From: Sedimentisphaerales bacterium
GTDB taxonomy: Bacteria; Planctomycetota; Phycisphaerae; Sedimentisphaerales; Anaerobacaceae
DNA length: 38,740 bases
Assembly (NCBI GenBank): GCA_016931715.1
Contig: JAFGEF010000162.1
Coordinates: 1-38,740 of the forward strand
Direction: 5' to 3'
In this document: one piece after another, positions 1 to 8,228 of the stretch
How the letters are laid out: each line of letters starts with the position of its first letter
Numbering within the stretch: the first letter of the stretch is position 1
The notes under the pieces: model-generated
The model's input: only the letters and a program-made list of their open reading frames with translations
What the model was told of the DNA's origin: nothing
Databases searched by the model: none
Position numbers and translations under genes: made by a program

Positions 1-1187
1 ACCTTTATCGCTGTATCTCTCGTGTTTCTTACTTCAATTTCAAATGTGCGAACTTCATCCCAGCCTGTTATCTCACCATTGTTTCCAAATCTGTAATTTT
101 CAGTTTTAAAATCCATAAGCTTAGGCTCAACTACAACGTTGGCGACTGAACCAAGGTTTAATTCCACTTCCTCATTTACAGGAATGTACTTGAATTCCGA
201 CTGGCCTTCATAAGACAGGTGGTTTTCCTTATCCACATTGCGATAAACCTTGAGCATACCGCCCGGAATGGGTGTTTCGCCAAGCTCGTGCTCTTCATCG
301 TTCTTAAAGCTAAGAAAGCGAATTACAGACCTGCCGTAGCGTTCTTCCTCATACTTATACAGATTGATTACATTTACATCTTCGACATCAAAACTGATAA
401 GTCTTTTAGACCAGCCATTCTCGATTGTCTCTTTACCTTCTATTGTATAAAGAAAATATTCGCTAAGACCTTCTTTTACGACTTCTCTTGGCGCTAAATC
501 CATTGCCATCATTTCAGGTGCAGCAGCGAATCCACCACCCATACCTCCTCCTCTGCCTCCTCTCATTCCCGCTGAACCAGCGGCTCTCGCTGCTGTCGTC
601 GGCATAGGAATAGGCATGCCACCCGGTCTGCCATAAGGGTACTGCTGCCTTGCAAGGTTTGCTATCTGATCGAGCATATGGACCTGGCCGACAATCAGTC
701 TTACCTGAGAGTTTTCATAATCTTCGCCGGAGTTGTTCGTTACGCGGACATAGCCCTGCAAACGCATCTTCTCTTCGTTTTCCGTGAGTGTTCCCATATA
801 GAAGGCTCGCCATGATAAGCCGCTGGTGAGATATGTTATCTCGACTGGGACCTTGCCTGAATAGTCGCTCTTGATAATCCATAAGCCAAGATTTCTTACT
901 CGCGGCGGGAAAGTCAGATTTGCAATATCAATTTCTCCCGCATGAGCTTTGGGAAGCATCTCAAGACTTGTCGGATCAATGAGAGTATTTTCCCATGAGA
1001 ACTGCAATTCATTCTGACCTTCCTTGAGTGTAAGCGCCCTGCTCTCGCGGGCAAGAGTCATATCTGCTGAATTATATATAGTAAGCTGAACTGTATCTCT
1101 ATCCGGTAGAGTAACCAAATCAACTTTGCCATAGGCAAAGCCTATTGCCGCAAGTATGATTGTAAATATTAAGATTAGACGTTTCAT
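1..1187 (-). CDS. DUF4139 domain secreted protein (3' end off the window)
   Basis: This is an exported protein of the DUF4139 family, function unknown. The reading frame is open to the left edge, so the C-terminus is missing. The start at 1187 follows AAGGAGTACTAAA, a good ribosome-binding site, and gives an N-terminal signal peptide (MKRLILIFTIILAAIGFAYG). The mature part begins with the family block VDLVTLPDR followed by QLTIYNSADMTL and NTLIDPTSLEM, then TYLTSGLSWRAFYMGTL and the NNSGEDYENSQVRLIVGQVH block. Between QYPYG and YFLYTIEG there is a Gly/Met/Ala-rich linker, where a paralogue in the same operon carries a LamG domain. It is the last visible gene of a nine-gene minus-strand unit, 36 bases after the gene before it. 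The family assignment is firm; the role is unknown. Confidence 0.85.
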   Translation of the reverse strand, partial: MKRLILIFTIILAAIGFAYGKVDLVTLPDRDTVQLTIYNSADMTLARESRALTLKEGQNELQFSWENTLIDPTSLEMLPKAHAGEIDIANLTFPPRVRNLGLWIIKSDYSGKVPVEITYLTSGLSWRAFYMGTLTENEEKMRLQGYVRVTNNSGEDYENSQVRLIVGQVHMLDQIANLARQQYPYGRPGGMPIPMPTTAARAAGSAGMRGGRGGGMGGGFAAAPEMMAMDLAPREVVKEGLSEYFLYTIEGKETIENGWSKRLISFDVEDVNVINLYKYEEERYGRSVIRFLSFKNDEEHELGETPIPGGMLKVYRNVDKENHLSYEGQSEFKYIPVNEEVELNLGSVANVVVEPKLMDFKTENYRFGNNGEITGWDEVRTFEIEVRNTRDTAIK

Positions 1188-1223
1188 TTTAGTACTCCTT
1201 AAGTTTGAGTTCTTTTTAATCTT

Positions 1224-2462
1224 CTATCTTCTTACCGGTGTTGTCCTGAATTCCGGCTGAGGTGTTCCGCTCGAACGAACATGCCTGCGATGGTAAACCA
1301 TCCGGAGTTCCTTCACAGCGGGACCTTTATCGGTACGAGCCGGCAGTGTAATCTCAAACTCAAGAGTATTTGCATCTTTCTTTGTATAGCCATTTCCAGC
1401 GGTGAGTGTCTTACCGTCAAGAGTGCAGCGTTCCATATCCCACTCGCCCTCGAAATGCTGAATCATCGTAAGTACTGCGGGAGAATCCTTGAAATTCTCG
1501 ATTTTTGCCACGACATCTTCGTTGGTATCGTGCATGACGATAATCTGCCTGTTATCGCTTCTGCGCCTGATACTGTCCGGAACCATAGTGCCAGAGCCGG
1601 GCATTCTTTTTTGCGTAACGACAATGTCCCTGCTCTCACCGATATAAAGCTCCATTTTCTCACCAACCGGGGCAAGTATTGCGTTGTCCTCGCCAAGAAT
1701 GATAGTGCTTTCGTGGCCGTCATCCTGATAAACCCTTGCCTTTCCTCCCCAGAGAGCGAATTCGCCTAAGCCGCTGTTGGCATCGTTGACTATGCGATAG
1801 CTGACGGGAATACCTACATTTTTGTTTTCAAGCAGCTCCGGGTCCCATACCTGTATATTCGAATCAAATTTCCAGACTTTTGTAATCGGGACATTCGGCT
1901 CTTTGAGAAAGAGCAATTGCTTGGTCTCTTCGTGGTCAATGCCCTGTTCGAAGGATTCGCCGTAATCAAGCATAATTCGTGCCTTGTCGAAATCCTCGCC
2001 CGAGAAGTTTCGCAGAATAACATAGCTTTTCAAATCAACCTGCTTCTCCGGCTTATTTGCCACAGCCTTATAAGTAATGAGCCTGTCTATATTGCTCAAG
2101 AGATAGCTGATTCTAACCTTCTCGACATAGTCACCTTTGCAGGCTATATCCCAGACAAGAGCCGCTTCTCCGGGAGGGTAGCTGACGCTGAGTAATGTCA
2201 CTCCATCCGGATGGTCAAGAGGTTCGAGCCGAATAGAGTCAGCGTCTATGGAAACAGCATTCCATGAAAAATCAACTTTGTTCGATCCCTGCTGGAGCGT
2301 AAGGACACGCTCTTCCTCGATTAGTGTCGCCTGCGGATTGTCCAGCCTGATTATTGTAGCCGCACGTTCAGGCAAAGCTACAAGCTTAATCCTGGCCTGC
2401 GCGATTGTGACAAACGCAAGCGCCAATACTACTGCCATTATTTTGTTTGCTTTACTGTTCAT
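1224..2462 (-). CDS. Diverged DUF4139-like secreted protein
   Basis: Exported protein of 412 residues, a distant member of the DUF4139 group encoded on either side of it. The start at 2462 is preceded by AAGGAGAATAATT and gives a clean signal peptide ending near AQA|RI. An in-frame extension to 2543 would read through a palindromic repeat and is rejected. Recognisable family pieces are IKLVALPERA, a VLTLQQGSNKVDFSW block matching the paralogues' LxLxxGxNxLQxxW, and LRNFSGEDFDKARIMLDYGE matching NxSGEDYxNAQ. The TSGLSWRAFYMG block is replaced by YLLSNIDRLITYKA. The C-terminus is basic and ends in TTPVRR. It lies 73 bases after the serpin gene, the widest gap in the operon, and that gap holds a palindromic repeat. 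Homology is moderately sure; function is unknown. Confidence 0.75.
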   Translation of the reverse strand: MNSKANKIMAVVLALAFVTIAQARIKLVALPERAATIIRLDNPQATLIEEERVLTLQQGSNKVDFSWNAVSIDADSIRLEPLDHPDGVTLLSVSYPPGEAALVWDIACKGDYVEKVRISYLLSNIDRLITYKAVANKPEKQVDLKSYVILRNFSGEDFDKARIMLDYGESFEQGIDHEETKQLLFLKEPNVPITKVWKFDSNIQVWDPELLENKNVGIPVSYRIVNDANSGLGEFALWGGKARVYQDDGHESTIILGEDNAILAPVGEKMELYIGESRDIVVTQKRMPGSGTMVPDSIRRRSDNRQIIVMHDTNEDVVAKIENFKDSPAVLTMIQHFEGEWDMERCTLDGKTLTAGNGYTKKDANTLEFEITLPARTDKGPAVKELRMVYHRRHVRSSGTPQPEFRTTPVRR

Positions 2463-2512
2463 AATTATTCTCCTTGAAAAAATTATTGTAACTTTTATTT
2501 TTTCTTTACAGC

Positions 2513-2528
2513 ATGGGCTAAAGCCCAT
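2513..2528. repeat. Palindromic interspersed repeat, ATGGGCT-AA-AGCCCAT
   Basis: A perfect 7-bp inverted repeat with a 2-base loop lies in the gap between the first serpin gene and the diverged DUF4139 gene. The same ATGGGCT/AGCCCAT stem occurs at 27227-27243, so this is probably one dispersed repeat family. In the operon mRNA it would fold into a short stem and might weaken read-through or protect the 3' end of the serpin message. There is no strong T-run directly after it. Confidence 0.6.
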
Positions 2529-2535
2529 CCTACAT

Positions 2536-3792
2536 TTATTCACTTTTTAATGTCGGATCTACGAGCCGGCCCATAAATAATATATCATTTTGTCCGCGTA
2601 TATCTGTAATCATAAAGATAAAAGGCCTGTCGGCACGGAAAACCGGTGTAGGTCGAGGTTCATCTTTTTGCATTATCACTGCCGTAGCGGCCGCCGCTTC
2701 TGTACCTTCTTCGTTCACCTCAACAAAAGCCTTGTGCATAACAGCCGAGATAAACAGGTCTCTTTTTCCTGTCATTCCTGAAAAGTCTGCGATACTGGAA
2801 AAAGCATCTTTCATTCCCATGGCAATTAATATTTCTTTAAGAGCGATTGTACCACAGGTCATTTTGAACTTAGGCAGAAATACTTCTACGCCTTGTTTGC
2901 TTCTGCTTATTGAACTGAAAATATATGGTGACTCTGAATTAATTTGTTTTTCCACATCAGATAAAGATACACCTGCTTTCGGAAGAACTATGAACATTGC
3001 AAGCTCTTCACCCTTATACGGCATTTGCAAGACCTGAATTGTATCACTTTCACCATAAAAATACTTTCCTTTCTGATGCATCATAGGAACTTCAACTTTT
3101 TTATTTTCTGTGACATTAAAATCAGCAGGTTTCGTATTTTCTTCTTTGAATTGAACCGCCCAGTTGCCTTTGAAATATATCGCGTTGGTCAAAACAAGTC
3201 TTGTTAAAGGATCTAATGCTCCAGGCGTAATAAGATCCTTAATTTTTTCCTTAGTCTTATCTTCGACCCATGTATTGATAATTTTTCGGGCTTCTTCGGA
3301 TTTAGCGAAATCAAGCTCCGTAAGACCTGAATCGAAATACTTTTTATTAATCTCAAGAAATTCTGGTAAAAAGTTGTATCCTTTTTGTCCCCACAAGGCG
3401 TTTGCTATATTTAACTGATACTCGCTCGTTTTGGGATTAGCCTGTAACTGGTTTTGCAGTTGGCCGTAAGCGGCGGCGATTTTTTCCAATTCAAGCGGAG
3501 GTAATTGTAAAACATCAGCCATTTCCTTTGCTGTATTACCACGTGCGCCTGTGTATGTCATTCCAAGAGCGGCGGAAATGCTGTAAGGCGAGAAAAATAA
3601 ATTGCCACCGTTTTTCTTTATCTCTGGAGAATCTTTAATTTTGTCATAAAGATTATAAGCGAATTTATTAATTCCCATGCTTACGGCATCAGAGTCTGTA
3701 ATTTCACCTTCAGCGAAAACAAGTGCCGAAGAAAAAAATACTATGCTCATTGTTAAAACAAGAATCGTAAATTTCATTTTAAAGTTCTGCAT
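2536..3792 (-). CDS. Exported serpin (serine/cysteine protease inhibitor), copy 1
   Basis: Serpin of 418 residues. Serpins trap proteases irreversibly when their reactive loop is cut and inserts into a beta sheet. A signal peptide ending near VFA|EG indicates export. Core serpin motifs are visible: NLFFSPYSISAALGMTYTGA, LTNAIYFKGNW, the hinge EVNEEGTEAAAAT (P17-P8 matches the inhibitory consensus with a run of small residues), and the C-terminal FRADRPFIFMI with ILFMGRLVDP. Counting 17 residues from the hinge puts P1 at Asp, next to Lys, but the loop is one residue shorter than in its neighbour, so P1 could be either. The start at 3792 has GAGAG upstream; an internal Met at 3777 is possible. 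It is 29 bases after the second serpin gene, to which it is clearly paralogous. Confidence 0.93.
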   Translation of the reverse strand: MQNFKMKFTILVLTMSIVFFSSALVFAEGEITDSDAVSMGINKFAYNLYDKIKDSPEIKKNGGNLFFSPYSISAALGMTYTGARGNTAKEMADVLQLPPLELEKIAAAYGQLQNQLQANPKTSEYQLNIANALWGQKGYNFLPEFLEINKKYFDSGLTELDFAKSEEARKIINTWVEDKTKEKIKDLITPGALDPLTRLVLTNAIYFKGNWAVQFKEENTKPADFNVTENKKVEVPMMHQKGKYFYGESDTIQVLQMPYKGEELAMFIVLPKAGVSLSDVEKQINSESPYIFSSISRSKQGVEVFLPKFKMTCGTIALKEILIAMGMKDAFSSIADFSGMTGKRDLFISAVMHKAFVEVNEEGTEAAAATAVIMQKDEPRPTPVFRADRPFIFMITDIRGQNDILFMGRLVDPTLKSE

Positions 3793-3821
3793 TTCTAATT
3801 CTCTCAGAAAAAATTATTAAG

Positions 3822-5066
3822 TTATTGGTTTTTCAATTCGGGATTACAAACTTTTCCCATAAACAAAATACTTTGTGAGCGATTGTCACAAATCATAAAA
3901 ATAAACGGCCTGTCGGCGCGGAAGACCGGCGGCGGCATAGGAATAGACTTTAGTGATATTCCAACTCCCGTAGCCGCGGCGGCTTCGGTACCTTCTTCAT
4001 TTACTTCGACAAACGCTTTGTGCATCACAGCAGAAATATATAAATTCCTTTTTCCATTCATTCCCGAAAAATCAGCGGCATCAGAAAATGCGTCTTTCAT
4101 CCCCATTGCGGCAAGAATTTCCTTCATTTCGATTGTTCCGCATGTAATCTTGAATTTGGGAAGATAAACATCAACTTCGCGTTTTCGCATCTGTTTGAGA
4201 TTAGCCGCAAGGGTATCGGGTTTAAGTCCGGCTTCGACTGATTCCAAAGCATCAATTGTCTTGGGTAATAATATAAGCATCGAGAGTTCTTCACCTTTGT
4301 AAGGTAATTGCAATAACTGCATATTATCGAGTTCAGCGTAATCGAACTTTTCCTTCTGGTACATCATTTGAGCTTTTACTTTTTTGTCCTTAGTGACATT
4401 GAAATCTGCTTCTTCTGTGTTTTCTTCCTTGAACTGAATCGACCAGTCGCCTTTGAAATAAATCGCGTTGGTCAGAACCATTCGGGTCATCGAATCTATA
4501 GAACCTGAAGGGATAAGGTCTTTTATCTTATCGTTGGTTTTTTCCTCCACCCATGTATTTATTATTTTACGGGCTTCCTCGGATTTAGCGAAATCCAGTT
4601 CAGTTAGTTCTGAACCGTAATATTTCTTATTAAATTCAAGATATTCATTCAAAAATCCGAATCCTTTCTGTCCCCATAAGGCATTTGCGACATTTAACTG
4701 ATAGCCGCGATTTTCTTTGTCGGCCTGTAACTGTTTTTGTAATTCTCCAAAAGCAGAAGCTATTTCTTCCAGTTTAAGTGAAGGGAATTTCAAAACGTCT
4801 GCCATTTCTTTAGCTGTATTGCCGCGGGCGCCTGTATAAGTCATCGCCAGTGCAGTCGAAATACTGTACGGCGAGAAAAACAAATTACCTTCGGCCTGCT
4901 TTATTTCAGAGAGATTTTTAATCTGCGAATACAGATTTAACGCGAACTCATTATTCCCCTGCTTAATTAAGTCAGAATCATTGTTTGCAAAAACTCCGGT
5001 TGTAAACCAACCTGTAATTACACTCAACAAACTTATTATTATTACTTTTTTCATTTTACTAATCAT
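3822..5066 (-). CDS. Exported serpin, copy 2, predicted P1-P1' Lys-Ser
   Basis: Serpin of 414 residues, paralogous to the adjacent copy over its whole length. The start at 5066 follows GAAGGAGATAAATT. The signal peptide ends near VFA|NN. Serpin motifs include NLFFSPYSISTALAMTYTGA, LTNAIYFKGDW, the inhibitory hinge EVNEEGTEAAAAT and FRADRPFIFMI near the end. Counting from the hinge glutamate (P17) places P1-P1' at Lys-Ser in the loop GVGISLKSIPMPPP, with the spacing to FRADRPF that I recall for antithrombin. A Lys at P1 suggests inhibition of a trypsin-like protease. The gene is 12 bases after the thioredoxin-fold gene in the same operon. The fold is sure; the target protease is unknown. Confidence 0.93.
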   Translation of the reverse strand: MISKMKKVIIISLLSVITGWFTTGVFANNDSDLIKQGNNEFALNLYSQIKNLSEIKQAEGNLFFSPYSISTALAMTYTGARGNTAKEMADVLKFPSLKLEEIASAFGELQKQLQADKENRGYQLNVANALWGQKGFGFLNEYLEFNKKYYGSELTELDFAKSEEARKIINTWVEEKTNDKIKDLIPSGSIDSMTRMVLTNAIYFKGDWSIQFKEENTEEADFNVTKDKKVKAQMMYQKEKFDYAELDNMQLLQLPYKGEELSMLILLPKTIDALESVEAGLKPDTLAANLKQMRKREVDVYLPKFKITCGTIEMKEILAAMGMKDAFSDAADFSGMNGKRNLYISAVMHKAFVEVNEEGTEAAAATGVGISLKSIPMPPPVFRADRPFIFMICDNRSQSILFMGKVCNPELKNQ

Positions 5067-5078
5067 AATTTATCTCCT

Positions 5079-6602
5079 TCAGTCTGCAAGTAATTCATCT
5101 ATATTAAAGCCTGCTTTTGCTATCACATGCTTATCATCTGTAAGCACGAGCCACGGAAGGCCTCTTGCTCCCCAGACCCAAAGCGTATTATAAGGATCAC
5201 CATCAACAATTCCGGATGCAAAAGAAATATTGTTTTCCTGAATCCAGTTATTTACTTCAGTTTCTGCTTTAGTACCTGCATGAACAATTAGAATCTCGAT
5301 ATTTTTATTTTGTAAAGTTTCCTTCTGTTTTTCCAATTCCAGTATAAACTGTCTTGAGGGACGCTGCTCAATATCCCAGAAGCAAACAAGCAAAAGCTTA
5401 CCGTTTGCCTGCTCCGGCTGGAAATCCGTTGATTTAATTTTTTCAAAACCAGGAATTTGTTTTCCAACTTTCGATTCTACTATCGATAATTCCTGCTTTG
5501 GAGGAACAGGACGAGGTATTGTAACTACGCCAGCTTTCGATTTATCCATAGACAATTCAGAAACCGGATAAGTAAAAATTGCAGTTGAGCGACCCTTGTT
5601 TTCATAATCAGGAACATATATATTCTTTCTTACTTTTTCGGATTTGATTTCTTCATATAGTTCCTTAGAAAAATAAACCTTAAAGTAACCTTCAGAATCT
5701 ATTTCAAAAGCTCCCGCGTAAGAAAATTCAATATCTATTTGAGCACCCGGCCAAGGCTCAGGATCCATTATGGTGGGTGAACCATCGTCAAAAAGAAGGC
5801 GGCCGTAATAACATTTGGGACCATCAACCGCGATAGTTTTGGTATTTTCTATATCCTGACTTAAAAAATCGAATGGCAATCTTGTATCCGTTTGTTTTGC
5901 ATTAACTATCGAATTTCCGGCATTAAGAGTGAGCCATGAATTACCAGCTTTGAGAGCAGCGATTTCATCTTCGGAAAATTCCATACTGATAATACCCTGA
6001 TCCTTCACTTTGGCTATTATGATTCCACCTTCTATGTCTTTTTCCCACAAAGTAACCTGCATTGTCCATGAAACTAAAGTGCTATCATATTCGATGGAGT
6101 CATTGAATTGAATTTTTCCATACCACGTCTTACGTTCCGGTATTACTGCTTTACTTTTAAGCGGAAAGTCATTAATATCACTAACAAGAAATATATTATC
6201 TGGAATTTCCAACTGCTTTGACAAAGTTTGATAATCATCTGTAAAAATAAACAAATTATATTCAGGAATATCAAAACCATACTGCCTGAACATTACATTA
6301 TACTCAATTGTATTTTCAAGATGTTTGTAATGTCTTTTACCGGAATTAATAGTCAGCTTGTGATCCCGTATTCTCATTTTTGAAAACATATTTATTATTT
6401 CGTTTATCTCTTCTATATTAGAATTGAAAAAGTAATCATCACTGCCGAATCCGGATGAATACAAAACTCGTGATTCATGCTCAGGAATAGTATCTCTTTC
6501 ATCCGTATTCACGGGACCGATTTCAAAAAATACTAATCCTAAGCAGGCCTGACCAATGCTTAAAATCATTAATATTGCAATGAATAAATTTTTCTTCCTC
6601 AT
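5079..6602 (-). CDS. Secreted protein with non-catalytic thioredoxin-like (TlpA/redoxin) domain, copy 1
   Basis: Exported protein of 507 residues with three parts. After a signal peptide (MRKKNLFIAILMILSIGQACLG) come an N-terminal domain of unknown type, two tandem beta-rich repeats (WYGKIQFND... and YYGRLLFDDGSP..., the second followed by GYFKVYF), and a C-terminal TlpA/redoxin-like domain from about residue 370. That domain opens with VGKQIPGFEKI and keeps the cis-Pro strand GLPWLVLTDD. The usual FWAxWCPPC site reads FWDIEQRPS, so both catalytic cysteines are gone and it cannot act as a thiol oxidoreductase by the known mechanism. It lies 16 bases after its paralogue, with only a weak ribosome-binding site, which suggests translational coupling. 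A binding or scaffolding role is possible but unproven. Confidence 0.8.
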   Translation of the reverse strand: MRKKNLFIAILMILSIGQACLGLVFFEIGPVNTDERDTIPEHESRVLYSSGFGSDDYFFNSNIEEINEIINMFSKMRIRDHKLTINSGKRHYKHLENTIEYNVMFRQYGFDIPEYNLFIFTDDYQTLSKQLEIPDNIFLVSDINDFPLKSKAVIPERKTWYGKIQFNDSIEYDSTLVSWTMQVTLWEKDIEGGIIIAKVKDQGIISMEFSEDEIAALKAGNSWLTLNAGNSIVNAKQTDTRLPFDFLSQDIENTKTIAVDGPKCYYGRLLFDDGSPTIMDPEPWPGAQIDIEFSYAGAFEIDSEGYFKVYFSKELYEEIKSEKVRKNIYVPDYENKGRSTAIFTYPVSELSMDKSKAGVVTIPRPVPPKQELSIVESKVGKQIPGFEKIKSTDFQPEQANGKLLLVCFWDIEQRPSRQFILELEKQKETLQNKNIEILIVHAGTKAETEVNNWIQENNISFASGIVDGDPYNTLWVWGARGLPWLVLTDDKHVIAKAGFNIDELLAD

Positions 6603-6618
6603 TTCACTACTCTGATTA

Positions 6619-8217
6619 CTATTTCATATCTGCCAATTCATCTATGTTAAAACCTGCTTTTGTTATCACATGTTTATCATCAGTAAGCACGAGCCATGGA
6701 AGGCCCCTTGCGCCCCAAGTCAATAGAGTATCATAAGGCTCCCCTTCTATAATTCCGGAAGCAATAGAAACTTTATTTTCCTGAATCCAATGTTTTACTT
6801 CGTTTTCTACTTTAGTACCTGCATGAATGATTAAAACCTGAATGTTTTTACCCTCCAAAACAACTTTGTTTTTTTCAAGATCAAGTATATATTGTCTTGA
6901 TGGCCGCTGGTCTATATCCCAGAAACAGACAAGCAGAGGCTTATCCTTTGCCTGTTCCGGCTGAAAATCCGCTGATTTAATTTTTTCAAAACCGGGAATC
7001 TGTTTTCCGACTTTCGATTTCACAGTCGATAATTCCTGCTTTGGCGGAACAGGACGAGGTATTTTAACTACTCCCGCTTTGGATTTATCCTGAGAAAGCT
7101 CGGTGACAGGAAAAGTGTGCATAGCCCTGCCGGAGTTCGGACCCGTAGGGACATAAATATTTTTCCTTTCTTTACTTTCTTGCGCTTTCTTATATTGTTC
7201 AGGTGTAAAAAACACTTTGAAATAACCCTCAGAATCTATATGGCCCATTCCAGCATAGGAGAAATCAACATGTATTTCACTTCCCTTCCATATAGAAGAA
7301 TCCGCAATTGCAGGTGAGCCGTCTTCGAAAAGAATGCGGCCGTAATAATATGGAAGTCCAGCTACTTTAACTGATTCTGCTTTTTCCTTTTCTTTCACAA
7401 GCATTTCAACAGGAAATTTCTGATCTGTTTTTTTAGCCTCGGTTAAATAATTAGCTATCGTACAAGTCAGCCACATTTTGCCTGTTTTCAAATTCGCTAA
7501 TTCTACTTCGGAAAGCAAAATTGTGAAATACCCCTTATTATTTACATCACCAATATTAATTCCATCATTCACATCCTTCTGCCACAATGTTATGCGGCTT
7601 TTAACTCCGCTAACAAACTCTTGGGAAGGTGAGCCGTCAGCAAATTCGAGCAATCCGTAATAATAATCACGTTTTGGCTGTTGCATTTTGCTCTTAACAG
7701 GAATTTCAGGAATAAATTTTTCTATGATTATATTATCAGGCCATTTCAGCTTTTCAATAATCGAGTTGTCACCACCTGTCAGGATGCTCAGGCATGGTTC
7801 CAAAGGCAAGCTTTCTCTTTGTTCTTCACGAGTCATAAATAACGCAATACCTTCCACTAATTGAAGCCTGACATTATATCCTATTTCAACGCCGCCAAAA
7901 GTTTTTGTCGTCCCTTTGTCCGATAGAATCTGCACGACATGATCGCGTATTGCGACTTTTGAAAACAGATTTATCATTTCATTTATTTCTTCGACATCGC
8001 CATTGAAATAGAAATTCTCATTGCCATTAACCCAAATCGAATATTCACGCGAGTCAAGATTTGTAATTTCATAAATCCCTTTAGGCCAGCTCGGCTGAGA
8101 ACCTGTTTCATGTCCAAGCGAACTATTTGGACCGATCTGCTCCGTAGCCAACCCAAAACATATCTGACTGATGCTTAAAATCGCAAATATTATAATGAAT
8201 AAAACATATTTTTTCAT
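6619..8217 (-). CDS. Secreted protein with non-catalytic thioredoxin-like domain, copy 2
   Basis: Exported protein of 532 residues, same architecture as its downstream neighbour: signal peptide, N-terminal domain, two tandem beta repeats (YYYGLLEFADGSP and YYYGRILFEDGSP, each followed by a GYF strand) and a C-terminal redoxin-like domain. The start at 8217 follows AAGGATCGGGAC. In the thioredoxin-like domain the CPPC site reads FWDIDQRPS, so the cysteines are lost here too, in the same way as in the paralogue, while RPSRQ and the cis-Pro strand GLPWLVLTDD are kept. Shared loss with shared surrounding sequence means the loss predates the duplication and the fold is under constraint. It is 11 bases after the LamG-DUF4139 gene. 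Function unknown. Confidence 0.8.
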   Translation of the reverse strand: MKKYVLFIIIFAILSISQICFGLATEQIGPNSSLGHETGSQPSWPKGIYEITNLDSREYSIWVNGNENFYFNGDVEEINEMINLFSKVAIRDHVVQILSDKGTTKTFGGVEIGYNVRLQLVEGIALFMTREEQRESLPLEPCLSILTGGDNSIIEKLKWPDNIIIEKFIPEIPVKSKMQQPKRDYYYGLLEFADGSPSQEFVSGVKSRITLWQKDVNDGINIGDVNNKGYFTILLSEVELANLKTGKMWLTCTIANYLTEAKKTDQKFPVEMLVKEKEKAESVKVAGLPYYYGRILFEDGSPAIADSSIWKGSEIHVDFSYAGMGHIDSEGYFKVFFTPEQYKKAQESKERKNIYVPTGPNSGRAMHTFPVTELSQDKSKAGVVKIPRPVPPKQELSTVKSKVGKQIPGFEKIKSADFQPEQAKDKPLLVCFWDIDQRPSRQYILDLEKNKVVLEGKNIQVLIIHAGTKVENEVKHWIQENKVSIASGIIEGEPYDTLLTWGARGLPWLVLTDDKHVITKAGFNIDELADMK

Positions 8218-8228
8218 GTCCCGATCCT

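Noticed and set aside
1281..1769. 162-codon plus-strand frame opposite the diverged DUF4139 gene
   Set aside because: Shadow of the real gene; no ribosome-binding site or recognisable domain.
2463..2543. N-terminal extension of the diverged DUF4139 gene
   Set aside because: It would translate a palindromic repeat and place a basic stretch before a good signal peptide; a strong ribosome-binding site supports the start at 2462.
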